Positions 18,465 through 26,328 of a stretch of 32,797 nucleotides of DNA are shown here, one piece after another. The translations under genes and the position numbers were made by a program. Origin of the DNA: Mucilaginibacter saanensis (lineage in GTDB: Bacteria; Bacteroidota; Bacteroidia; Sphingobacteriales; Sphingobacteriaceae); assembly GCF_014200575.1 (NCBI RefSeq), contig NZ_JACHBZ010000030.1:1-32797 (forward strand). Reading direction: 5' to 3'. The notes under the pieces were generated by a model. It saw nothing but the letters and a program-made list of their open reading frames with translations, was not told where the DNA came from and searched no databases. Numbering within the stretch: position 1 is the stretch's first letter; each line of letters opens with the position of its first letter.

Positions 18465-19208
18465 TTAGATAACCTTTGCCTCCGTATGCAGCAACTCCAC
18501 CAGTTCATCCATATTATCAGGGTTAATCAATCTGATGCCTGCCTTTGCCGGGGGCAATTCATAGGATAAAATAGTTGTAACTGCTACAACTTCAGTTGGT
18601 ATAATTACTTTTAAGGGACGGGTTCTGGCGGCCATAATGCCCCGCATATTGGGAATACGCGCCTCAGCAACACCTTTTTGACAAGAAACTACCGCGGGCA
18701 GGCTGCAGCTATCTGTTTCTTCACCACCTTCTATCTCCCGTTGTACGATAACCGTGTTACCCTCTGTTTGTATATGGGTAGCAAAGCCAATATAATCTGC
18801 ATCAAGCAGTTCGGCAATCATTGTCCCGGTGGTTCCATTATTGTAGTCGATAGATTCCTTACCGCATAAAACCAGCTCATAGCCAACAGATCTGGCATAA
18901 TCAGCAATATAGCTTGCAGTTTGATAGCTGTCGGTACTATCGGCATCAATGCGGATAGCCTCATCTCCACCCAAGGCTAATGCTTTCCTGATTACGGGTT
19001 CTACATCAGCTTTGCCAACGGTTACCAGGTGTACTTCTGTGGCTATGCCGCTCTCTTTTAGCTCAAGAGCTTTGATCAATGCGTACCATTCATCGTAAGG
19101 GTTTATTATCCAGGTTGTGCCCTGGTTGTTAATGGCGGTGTTGTTATCTTTTAATATAATTTTAGTACTGGTGTCAGGCACCTGACTAATGCACACTAAT
19201 ATTTTCAT
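18465..19208 (-). CDS. etfB: Electron transfer flavoprotein subunit beta
   Basis: AMP-binding beta subunit of ETF, 247 residues. The start MKILVCISQVPDTSTKI is typical, followed by WIINPYDEWYALIKALELKE and VLCGKESIDYNNGTTGTMIAELL. The C-terminal part has SCQKGVAEARIPNMRGIMAA. These are the normal landmarks of EtfB. It is cotranscribed with etfA and lies about 95 bp downstream of the acyl-CoA dehydrogenase whose electrons it accepts. Confidence 0.94.
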   Translation of the reverse strand: MKILVCISQVPDTSTKIILKDNNTAINNQGTTWIINPYDEWYALIKALELKESGIATEVHLVTVGKADVEPVIRKALALGGDEAIRIDADSTDSYQTASYIADYARSVGYELVLCGKESIDYNNGTTGTMIAELLDADYIGFATHIQTEGNTVIVQREIEGGEETDSCSLPAVVSCQKGVAEARIPNMRGIMAARTRPLKVIIPTEVVAVTTILSYELPPAKAGIRLINPDNMDELVELLHTEAKVI

Positions 19209-19303
19209 ATAGGTAATATTAATCCAGCCCGGGCCTTGCCCAACCGGGTAAGGTAAGACTCAGGAAGGCTTTAAACCCTCATTTTAATGGGATTCAGGAA
19301 TGG

Positions 19304-21100
19304 TTAAAAACAATATTTATTTTCGGAAATTACTTTTGCAGCAATGTTTCTGCGGGCCTGGGTAGTATTTAAATCCTCTGTTTTTGTGTAGCGACGTAAT
19401 CCCATCAGCATCATTCTTCTTTCATCCCCCTCTGCAAAAGCATTGAGTGCCTCCTTACCCGATTTATTGATCTTTTCGGCGGCATCATTAACATAAACGC
19501 GCATCATATCCAGATGCTCTTTACAAGCCTCTTCGCCGCGCATACCTACCAGCTTTTCAACCCTGAGTTGTATCGATTCACTTACATACAATTCAATCAG
19601 CATATCGGCCAGATTCATTAATACCTCTTGCTCCTTTCCTAACTGGGCCATTAATTTTTGCACAGCTGAGCCTGCCACCATCAGTACCGCTTTTTTAAAG
19701 TTAGCTATATATTTTTTCTCTTTAACGAACAAACCTTCTTCATCAACTGCATTAAAATCAGGAATACTCATTAATTCGCCGGCAACTTTTTGGGCGGGGC
19801 CCATCAGGTCAAGCTCACCCTTCATAGCGCGTTTAAGCATCATATCAACCGTTAGCATACGATTAATTTCATTGGTACCTTCAAAAATGCGGTTAATACG
19901 TGAGTCGCGATAGGCACGATCCATGGGAGCTTCGGCGCTGTAGCCCATGCCACCATATATCTGTACTCCCTCATCAACTACATAATCTAATGTTTCCGAA
20001 GCATCAACCTTAATGATGGCTGCTTCAATGGCATATTGTTCGGTACCTTTTAGCTTGGCTTTTATTTCATCCATCCCGGTGGCTACCATGTGCTCGGTGG
20101 CTTCTTCCATGTTTTGGCTTGCCCTGTAAATAGCCGATTCAGATGCATACGTGCGGATAACCTGTTGAGCCAGTTTATAACGAATAGCGCCGTATTTTGA
20201 AATAGGCCGGCCAAATTGCTCGCGTTCATTAGCATACCTAACCGATTGCGTAATGATCTCCTTACTGGCACCTATGGTTGCTCCCCCGAGTTTAATGCGC
20301 CCCAGATTTAATATATTAACAGCTATTTTAAATCCATTCTGACGTTCAGAAAGCAGATTCTCTACCGGTACTTTGCAATCATTAAAAAAAACCTGCCGGG
20401 TTGAACTGCCTTTAATACCCATTTTATGTTCTTCCGTATTTAATGAAAGGCCCTCGAAACCTTTTTCTACAATAAAGGCGCTTAGGTTTTCATCATTATC
20501 TATCTTGGCAAATACAGTAAACACATCCGCAAAACCCGCGTTGGTGATCCACATTTTTTGCCCGGTGATAAGGTAATATTTACCATCCTCAGATAAGCGG
20601 GCGCGTGATTTGCCCGAATTGGCATCAGAACCTGCTCCCGGCTCGGTAAGGCAATAAGCACCTTTCCATTCGCCGCTGGCCAGCTTAGGAATGTATTTTG
20701 CCTTTTGGGCTTCGGTACCGTAATATAATATGGGTAAAGTACCAATACCTGTATGGGCCGAAAAAGCTACCGAAAACGAATTGCCGGCACCCAACTTTTC
20801 AGTTACCAGCATTGATGTTTTAAAATCCTTCCCAAAGCCGCCATACTCCTCGGGTACGGATATGCTTAACAATCCCAGCGCACCGGCCTCTTCCATTAAA
20901 TGAGGCATCAGGCCCTCTTCCTGTTCATCAATACGGTTCAGATTTGGCACAACATGCTGTGCCAGAAAATTAGTACACGTTTCGGCAATCATTAATTGCT
21001 CCTCATTCCATTCTTCCGGAATAAAAATACTGGCAGCCGGCGTATCCCTGATCAGGAACTCCCCCCCCTTAATGGCATTTACAGATTCAGTGGCGTTCAT
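19304..21100 (-). CDS. Acyl-CoA dehydrogenase (long/very-long-chain type)
   Basis: FAD enzyme introducing the first double bond in beta-oxidation. It has 598 residues, longer than the ~380 of short-chain enzymes because of an extra C-terminal helical domain, as in VLCAD-like proteins. Motifs include YCLTEPGAGSDANS (flavin/substrate contacts), WITNAGFADVFTVFAK and VQIYGGMGYSAEAPMDRAYRDSR. The catalytic glutamate lies in the FEGTNEINRM segment. It is the first gene of the eleven-gene operon. Its upstream region has a palindrome at 21152-21165 and a 29-bp element identical to one upstream of fadL. Confidence 0.93.
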   Translation of the reverse strand: MNATESVNAIKGGEFLIRDTPAASIFIPEEWNEEQLMIAETCTNFLAQHVVPNLNRIDEQEEGLMPHLMEEAGALGLLSISVPEEYGGFGKDFKTSMLVTEKLGAGNSFSVAFSAHTGIGTLPILYYGTEAQKAKYIPKLASGEWKGAYCLTEPGAGSDANSGKSRARLSEDGKYYLITGQKMWITNAGFADVFTVFAKIDNDENLSAFIVEKGFEGLSLNTEEHKMGIKGSSTRQVFFNDCKVPVENLLSERQNGFKIAVNILNLGRIKLGGATIGASKEIITQSVRYANEREQFGRPISKYGAIRYKLAQQVIRTYASESAIYRASQNMEEATEHMVATGMDEIKAKLKGTEQYAIEAAIIKVDASETLDYVVDEGVQIYGGMGYSAEAPMDRAYRDSRINRIFEGTNEINRMLTVDMMLKRAMKGELDLMGPAQKVAGELMSIPDFNAVDEEGLFVKEKKYIANFKKAVLMVAGSAVQKLMAQLGKEQEVLMNLADMLIELYVSESIQLRVEKLVGMRGEEACKEHLDMMRVYVNDAAEKINKSGKEALNAFAEGDERRMMLMGLRRYTKTEDLNTTQARRNIAAKVISENKYCF

Positions 21101-21151
21101 ATTTTTAATTTTTATGGCCGAATTCTATCTTTTTTTAACAACAATGTGGTC

Positions 21152-21165
21152 ATGGCAATTGCCAT
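21152..21165. promoter_or_regulatory. 14-bp perfect palindrome upstream of the beta-oxidation operon
   Basis: ATGGCAATTGCCAT, 51 bp upstream of the acyl-CoA dehydrogenase ATG. It may be an operator for an additional regulator, or may be chance. No second copy was noticed at the fadL promoter. Confidence 0.25.
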
Positions 21166-21237
21166 TAAACAGCAGATATCTATTTTAGATAGATGACAAG
21201 CCCTGGTAACAGCTTTATTAAGTTTTATAATCTGAAG

Positions 21238-21304
21238 TAAAATTAGAAGCGTGCGCAACCAAAAGAAAGGGCAGCAATGCGGAGATATTAGTCAAAAAGT
21301 CGGA
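21238..21304 (-). promoter_or_regulatory. Candidate operator and promoter of the beta-oxidation operon
   Basis: The 29 bp at 21276-21304 are identical, on the minus strand, to 22453-22481 upstream of fadL. Read towards the dehydrogenase gene, the element holds two direct half-sites, TTCCGAC and TCTCCGCA, 21 bp (two helical turns) apart, as expected for an AraC-family dimer. It is followed after 30 bp by TAATTTTA (21238-21245) and then a TTATAAA motif, in the same order as upstream of fadL. Confidence 0.6.
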
Positions 21305-21312
21305 AAGAAAAA

Positions 21313-21330
21313 CAGCCAAAAAGCAGGCTG
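21313..21330 (-). terminator. Duplicate terminator hairpin in the left copy of the tandem repeat
   Basis: The same stem as at 21442-21459, shifted by the 129-bp duplication. The AraC transcript therefore meets two terminators in series before the operator of the beta-oxidation operon. Confidence 0.45.
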
Positions 21331-21441
21331 CATAATAAGGTATCAGTTACCTGATACCTCCCGGTAATCAGATGGGGACATCCCTGTATGTTTCTTGAAA
21401 TATTTACCAAATGAGATTAGTCAAAAAGTCGGAAAGAAAAA

Positions 21442-21459
21442 CAGCCAAAAAGCAGGCTG
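21442..21459 (-). terminator. Intrinsic terminator of the AraC regulator gene
   Basis: On the minus strand CAGCC-N8-GGCTG is followed by TTTTTC, 12 bp past the stop codon. A second hairpin, AGGTATCAG with its complement CTGATACCT, spans the stop codon itself at 21467-21488. Confidence 0.5.
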
Positions 21460-21471
21460 CATAATAAGGTA

Positions 21472-22359
21472 TCAGTTACCTGATACCTCCCGGTAATCAG
21501 ATGGGGACATCCCTGTATGTTTCTTGAAATATTTACCAAATGAGGATTGATCAGGAAAATGGATATCATCAGCAACACGCGCAATACTAATTTCGTGGTT
21601 TCTTAACAATACCTTGGCCTCCAGTATTACGGCATCGTCTATCCATTCGCCGGCCGTGCGGCCCGTTACATCTTTTATGGTTTCAGTTAAATGCTTGGGC
21701 GATACATACAGCGCATCGGCATAATACTGTACGTTACGGTGGCCTTTATAATGATGAAAAACCAGTTCCTGAAACAGCATATTTAACTCCTGCTTGCGGG
21801 TTTGCTTGCCTTTTATAATGGTATGCTGTTTTTCATAAACTGATTGAATTTCGTACAGCAGCGTGGTTAATATACTTCTGGATATTTCCATGCGGTACGG
21901 ATGATGGCCACGTTCCAACTTTTGCTGCATCAGCAAATAAATGTCAAGAATCATTTTAGCATCTGCATCGCAAGTATAAATAACGGGAATAGATGCGCTT
22001 TTAAAATAACCGAATGATTCTAAAAAGTGGCTGTTCACATTGCTCTCGGTTAAAAATGCTTTGGAGAAAACCAGAAAGCGGCATAAAAAATCGTCGCTGC
22101 TATTATAGATCCTTAAAACATGGAAAGGTGTTGCCAAAAGCATAGCACCGGGACGGGCCTCGTAAATCTGCAAATTCACCTCGACCTGAGCGGTACCCCG
22201 GGTACAGATACCTATAATATAACCATCTGACCGATAGGGATATTCACTTAAACTTAGCAATTGTTTTTCGTCGGCTACAAAAAAATCAGTGCTTACTAAA
22301 CTATCGGCATACAGATCTGCAAATTTTGATAAACTTAATTGTCCTACTTTGTTTCCCAT
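21472..22359 (-). CDS. AraC-family regulator of the fatty-acid catabolism locus
   Basis: DNA-binding regulator of 295 residues. The N-terminal ~180 residues form a cupin-like sensor domain (SDGYIIGICTRGTAQVEVNL and EARPGAMLLATPFHVLR). The C-terminal ~100 residues carry two helix-turn-helix motifs, VQYYADALYVSPKHLTETIK and ISIARVADDIHFPDQSSFGK, ending in the family tail KKHTGMSPSDYREVSGN. It lies between the beta-oxidation operon and the divergent fadL operon and is flanked by the two identical 29-bp elements, which makes it the obvious regulator of both, probably sensing a fatty-acid-derived ligand (inference). Its last 24 codons are duplicated downstream. Confidence 0.9.
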   Translation of the reverse strand: MGNKVGQLSLSKFADLYADSLVSTDFFVADEKQLLSLSEYPYRSDGYIIGICTRGTAQVEVNLQIYEARPGAMLLATPFHVLRIYNSSDDFLCRFLVFSKAFLTESNVNSHFLESFGYFKSASIPVIYTCDADAKMILDIYLLMQQKLERGHHPYRMEISRSILTTLLYEIQSVYEKQHTIIKGKQTRKQELNMLFQELVFHHYKGHRNVQYYADALYVSPKHLTETIKDVTGRTAGEWIDDAVILEAKVLLRNHEISIARVADDIHFPDQSSFGKYFKKHTGMSPSDYREVSGN

Positions 22360-22452
22360 GTAAATAATTAACTATAATTTAATAAATCCAACTACAAGCT
22401 TATTACTTCAACAATCACGTTATTAAAGTTGCTTCTATAAAAATAAGTTTTC

Positions 22453-22520
22453 TCCGACTTTTTGACTAATATCTCCGCATTATAGCCCTTTTTTTCCTTT
22501 CAATCCGCACTAATTTTATT
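22453..22520 (+). promoter_or_regulatory. Candidate operator and promoter of fadL (and possibly araC)
   Basis: This is the plus-strand copy of the 29-bp element (22453-22481). The direct half-sites TCTCCGAC (22451) and TCTCCGCA (22472) are 21 bp apart. After 29 bp comes TAATTTTA (22511-22518), then TTATAAA, matching the layout upstream of the acyl-CoA dehydrogenase gene. The element also lies about 94 bp upstream of the divergent AraC start, so autoregulation is possible. Confidence 0.6.
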
Positions 22521-22584
22521 TTTTATAAAGCGTTTGCTTGAGCCCTCCAATGCAAACTACGTATAAACCAATTATATTTTTGAT

Positions 22585-23808
22585 ATGAGAAAATTATTAT
22601 TCTTGCTCCTGGCAGCTTTACCTGTTATGGCATTTGGCCAGGGTTTCCAGGTTAACCTACACGGACAGAAGCAAATAGGCATGGGCCATACCGGCACCGG
22701 CTTATTACAGGATGGTGCCTCTGTACTATTTAATCCAGGCGCAATGGCCATGCTGCCCCAAAATTACATCCAGGCGGGTATCAGCCCTTTATTATTCAAA
22801 TCAGCATTTAATCCCAGTGGTACCAGCACCCAATTTAATAATAGTAACCAGGTAGCTACTCCGTTTACTGCTTATGCGGTATGGGGCCCAAAAGATTCTT
22901 TCTGGAAACTGGGACTGGGAGTTTATACACCTTTTGGTGGTTTAACAAACTGGGGAAACAACTGGACCGGTAAATACTCCTTGGAAAGCCTGAATTTAAA
23001 AGCTATATACTTTCAGCCTACCATAAGTATCAGGCTGGCAGACTTTGTTAGCATTGGCGGTGGTTTTGTTTACAACCGCGGCAGTGTTGACCTTACGCGC
23101 GCCATACCGGTGGCCAACGCAACAGGTCAGGACGGGCAAGCCGAACTTAAAGGCACGGGCAAGGGATACGGATGGAATGCCGGTGTGTTTTTTAAAACAG
23201 AATCAAATATCACCATAGGTTTTGATTACCGATCAAAGGTTAATACGACCATTAACAACGGCAATGCTATGTTTAGTGTTGCACCTTCTGTACAACCTAA
23301 TTTTCCGCAGCCTAATACATTCACGGCCAGTATTCCGCTGCCCTCAACAACATCAATTGGTTTGGGTTTTTACCCCTCAAAAAACTGGACACTGGCATTT
23401 GATGCTAATTTAATTCACTGGAGTGTTTATAAGGTTTTGGCATTTGACTATGCTAAGAACACGCCTGCGCTGCAGGACACTTATTCACCCAGAAACTATC
23501 AGGATGCCGTGAGTTTACGTGCAGGTGCCCAATATCTGGCTTCGTCAAAGCTTGCCTTGCGCTTTGGTGGCGGTTATGCCAGTACGGCTGTACTTGACGG
23601 ATACGTTACCCCGGAAGCACCGGATGCTAACCGCTATTATTTAACAGGCGGCCTGGGTTACAAGGTATCCAACCATCTTGACCTGGATCTTTCATTTGAA
23701 TTTGAGCACCTGATGTCGCGTACTCAAACCAATATTGAGTCGCAATTATCAGGCACATTTAAAACCGATGTGTACATCCCGGGCGTGTCACTTGCTTATC
23801 ACTGGTAA
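22585..23808 (+). CDS. FadL/OmpP1/TodX-family outer-membrane transporter for long-chain fatty acids
   Basis: Outer-membrane beta-barrel of 407 residues that takes up long-chain fatty acids or other hydrophobic compounds. A signal peptide ends near MAFGQ. The mature N-terminus GFQVNLHGQKQIGMGHTGTG, followed by DGASVLFNPGAMAML, is the FadL plug/hatch signature. The rest alternates aromatic-rich strands (WKLGLGVYTPFGGLTNWG, ITIGFDYRSKVNTTI) and ends in the strand ISLAYHW-type pattern (VYIPGVSLAYHW) with a terminal aromatic residue. It is the first gene of a plus-strand operon with the SGNH lipoprotein 18 bp downstream. A putative shared operator lies about 105 bp upstream. Confidence 0.92.
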   Translation: MRKLLFLLLAALPVMAFGQGFQVNLHGQKQIGMGHTGTGLLQDGASVLFNPGAMAMLPQNYIQAGISPLLFKSAFNPSGTSTQFNNSNQVATPFTAYAVWGPKDSFWKLGLGVYTPFGGLTNWGNNWTGKYSLESLNLKAIYFQPTISIRLADFVSIGGGFVYNRGSVDLTRAIPVANATGQDGQAELKGTGKGYGWNAGVFFKTESNITIGFDYRSKVNTTINNGNAMFSVAPSVQPNFPQPNTFTASIPLPSTTSIGLGFYPSKNWTLAFDANLIHWSVYKVLAFDYAKNTPALQDTYSPRNYQDAVSLRAGAQYLASSKLALRFGGGYASTAVLDGYVTPEAPDANRYYLTGGLGYKVSNHLDLDLSFEFEHLMSRTQTNIESQLSGTFKTDVYIPGVSLAYHW

Positions 23809-23826
23809 AAATTAATATTTAATTAG

Positions 23827-25143
23827 ATGAAAAACTTTAAACTATACTCCTATATATTTTTATCAGCGGGTTTGCTTGGGCTTACAGCCTGCAGAACCAA
23901 CATTGATAACCCAAAACCCTCTGCAGGCTCTGTTAACTTTTCAAGGTACATTGCCGTAGGTAACTCCCTAACTGCGGGCTATGCCGACGGCGGTTTATAC
24001 CGCAGCGGACAGTTAAACTCCTACCCCAGCATTATCGCAAAACAATTGCAGAAAGTTGGTGGTGGTACATTTACACAACCCCTGTTTACTGAGGCACAGG
24101 CAAACGGATCTGGCTATTTAAAATTAATGGGATTTAATCCGGATGGCACTCCCATTACGGCACCGGTTACAACAAACCTGGCCATAACAGGTATTTTGCC
24201 GGTTCCGGGCTTTGGCAATGTAACCTTGTATGCTAAATATGCCGGCGATAATAATAACTACGGCGTACCGGGCATTAAGCTGTTGAACATTACTTATGCA
24301 CCTTATGGCAATTTAAATGGCTATTTTGAAAGGTTGCTTCCGGGCGCGGCACCAACTAACAGCACAACCTATCTTGATTATATTACCGCAAAGCCATTTA
24401 CTTTTTTTACCGATTGGCTGGGTAATAACGATGCGTTGGGTTATGCCACATCAGGAGGCTCAGGAGATGTGCTGACTGACAAGGCTACCTTTGCACAGCT
24501 TTATACCTTATCCATCAGTAAATTAACAGCAGCCGGCCAAAAAGGTGCGGTAGCTACCGTACCTGATGTAACATCGATACCGTATTTTAATACAGTAACC
24601 GTGGGGGCCGTATTGGCTGCAGTACAAAAAGCAGCGCCGGCAGTACAGGCACTTTATATTAATGCGCTGGTTTCAGGCAATACTTATGCTCCCCGAATAG
24701 CAACGGCTAACGACTTATTGGTATTAACTTTTCCGACGAGTAAGATGGGTGTACCTAATGACAATGGCTATCCTTATGGATTAGATCCGCGTAACCCTAT
24801 CGAAACACAGTATGTTTTGGATGTCAATGAAATTGCCCTAACCAAGGATTATGTAAACTCCTATAACACCACTATAAAATCAATAGCGGGCGCAAACAAT
24901 CTGGCCGTATTTGATGCTTTTACCTTTTTAAACAATGTTAAAGCAAACGGATTAATTGTTGATGGAATAAACTTAAACTCCAACTACATTAGTGGTGGTA
25001 TATTTTCCTTAGATGGTGTACATTTAACTCCACGTGGTTACGCAATAGTAGCCAATGAATACATTAAGGCAATTAACAGTAAATACGGTTGCTCGGTACC
25101 ATTGGCCGATGTTTCCAGTTATCCGGGGGTTAAGTTTCCGTAA
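23827..25143 (+). CDS. SGNH/GDSL-type lipolytic lipoprotein
   Basis: Predicted exported ester hydrolase of 438 residues. The signal peptide carries a lipobox, LTAC, with the lipidated cysteine at C22. SGNH blocks are present: AVGNSLTAGY with the nucleophile S47 (GNS instead of GDS), DWLGNNDALGYA (block III Gly-Asn-Asp) and DGVHLTPRGY with D396 and H399. Bacteroidota commonly carry this gene next to a fadL homologue. It would hydrolyse esterified lipids at the outer membrane so that FadL can import the acids (inference from pairing). A large hairpin follows the stop. Confidence 0.88.
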   Translation: MKNFKLYSYIFLSAGLLGLTACRTNIDNPKPSAGSVNFSRYIAVGNSLTAGYADGGLYRSGQLNSYPSIIAKQLQKVGGGTFTQPLFTEAQANGSGYLKLMGFNPDGTPITAPVTTNLAITGILPVPGFGNVTLYAKYAGDNNNYGVPGIKLLNITYAPYGNLNGYFERLLPGAAPTNSTTYLDYITAKPFTFFTDWLGNNDALGYATSGGSGDVLTDKATFAQLYTLSISKLTAAGQKGAVATVPDVTSIPYFNTVTVGAVLAAVQKAAPAVQALYINALVSGNTYAPRIATANDLLVLTFPTSKMGVPNDNGYPYGLDPRNPIETQYVLDVNEIALTKDYVNSYNTTIKSIAGANNLAVFDAFTFLNNVKANGLIVDGINLNSNYISGGIFSLDGVHLTPRGYAIVANEYIKAINSKYGCSVPLADVSSYPGVKFP

Positions 25144-25183
25144 AAGAAAGAACCATAAATATCAAATAATCAGAAACTTAATA

Positions 25184-25226
25184 ATAACGACCAACTATTA
25201 CTTTAACTGTAATAATTGGTCGTTAT
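25184..25226. terminator. Long hairpin downstream of the fadL-SGNH operon
   Basis: ATAACGACCAACTATTAC pairs with GTAATAATTGGTCGTTAT (18-bp arms, one mismatch, 7-nt loop), 40 bp after the SGNH stop codon. There is no T tract, so it may act as an mRNA-end or processing structure rather than a strict intrinsic terminator. Confidence 0.5.
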
Positions 25227-25347
25227 GAATATATGTAGTTAGCATTGAGCAAAATTAAACTGTAAAATATGCGCCGATGGTGATTATCATATAACTTTTA
25301 ACTTTGGCATAATTAATGGCCAACAAGATTGAATAAAAAGTTAACAG

Positions 25348-26175
25348 ATGAATCCAGGAACTGATCAAAATAACCCAAAAAAGATAGGCTTAGCACTTTC
25401 AGGTGGTGGCGTAAGGGGGGTATCTCACTTAGGCGTAATACAAGCCCTAACAGATCATGGTATTACGTTTTCGCATATATCAGGTACAAGCGCGGGAGCA
25501 ATTGCTGCTGCTTTTTTCTCAGAAGGGTATACGCCAAAAGAAATACTGCAGATTATTAAAGACACGCGGCTTTTAAAATTGCTCAGACCTGCATTTGGCA
25601 GTACCGGTTTGGTTTCGATATTAAATGCCCGTTTTTTGATTGAGAAATATATACCGCATAACTCCTTTCAAAAACTTAAAACCCATATTACTATTGCATC
25701 TGTTGATTTGGGGGAAGGCAAACTTGTTTACTTTACCGATGGCGATTTGGACATGGCAATTTTGGCCTCCTGCTGCCTGCCGGGTATTTTTAGACCGATC
25801 ATTATTAACGACCACATGTATGTAGATGGCGGTATCCTCAACAATTTCCCGGTTGAACCCCTCGTAGGCAACTGTGACCTCATTATTGGCTCGTCATGTA
25901 ATCATTTACCGGCTGTTACCGAGATCAAATCATTCGGAAACCTGATTGACAGGGCAGCAATGATAGCCATTAACTCAAGCCTCAATACGCACAAAAATTT
26001 ATGCGATATAGTTATCGAACCACATGGCTTAGGCGGCTACGGCATATTTGATACTGACGCGGCAGAAGAAATTTATATGATAGGCTATGAAGAGGGCCTA
26101 AAAGCTATTGAAGCGAACGAAAAACTCAAAATAATTGCACAGGCACAAAAAAGAGTTAAAAAGGCTCATGGATAG
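25348..26175 (+). CDS. Patatin-like phospholipase family protein
   Basis: Serine-aspartate dyad lipid acyl hydrolase of 275 residues without a signal peptide, so probably cytosolic or membrane-associated. The oxyanion-hole glycine motif SGGGVRGVSHLGVI is at 18-31. The nucleophile elbow GTSAG has Ser48. The catalytic Asp160 lies in YVDGGILNNFP. All key residues are intact and the length is that of the compact bacterial YjjU/RssA-like patatins. It follows the fadL-SGNH pair after a hairpin and a 204-bp gap, so it probably has its own promoter, but it fits the lipid-catabolic theme. Confidence 0.92.
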   Translation: MNPGTDQNNPKKIGLALSGGGVRGVSHLGVIQALTDHGITFSHISGTSAGAIAAAFFSEGYTPKEILQIIKDTRLLKLLRPAFGSTGLVSILNARFLIEKYIPHNSFQKLKTHITIASVDLGEGKLVYFTDGDLDMAILASCCLPGIFRPIIINDHMYVDGGILNNFPVEPLVGNCDLIIGSSCNHLPAVTEIKSFGNLIDRAAMIAINSSLNTHKNLCDIVIEPHGLGGYGIFDTDAAEEIYMIGYEEGLKAIEANEKLKIIAQAQKRVKKAHG

Positions 26176-26328
26176 TAAATAACGCTACACCCCATAAGCC
26201 TTTACCGTGTTTATAACACAACGTGAACCATTTGGCCATCTTTGTACGCACGCTGCCTCATTTGATTATCCTGCCCAGCAATCCATTAAACACAATGCTT
26301 GTTATAATGATCCGGTTTATGTGAATCT

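Larger units (their letters stand above)
21287..21544. repeat. Perfect 129-bp tandem duplication
   Basis: Positions 21287-21415 and 21416-21544 are identical and directly adjacent. Each copy contains part of the operator element, the araC terminator hairpin and the last ~24 codons of the AraC gene. Only the right copy is joined to the gene; the left copy is an orphan gene tail. The perfect identity suggests a recent event. Confidence 0.95.

Noticed and set aside
21305..22452. Phase-variable invertible segment carrying the AraC gene
   Set aside because: The inverted repeats are long enough, but there is no recombinase nearby and the similarity extends into both promoters, so a shared operator explains it better. 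Kept as an alternative in the findings.
22532..22557. GTTTGC-N14-GCAAAC inverted repeat upstream of fadL
   Set aside because: Short arms and a long spacer with no counterpart at the beta-oxidation promoter; could be chance.
22575..22582. TATTTTTG matching the Bacteroidota -7 consensus TAnnTTTG
   Set aside because: Lies only 2 bp before the fadL ATG and has no -33 element; would imply a leaderless mRNA.
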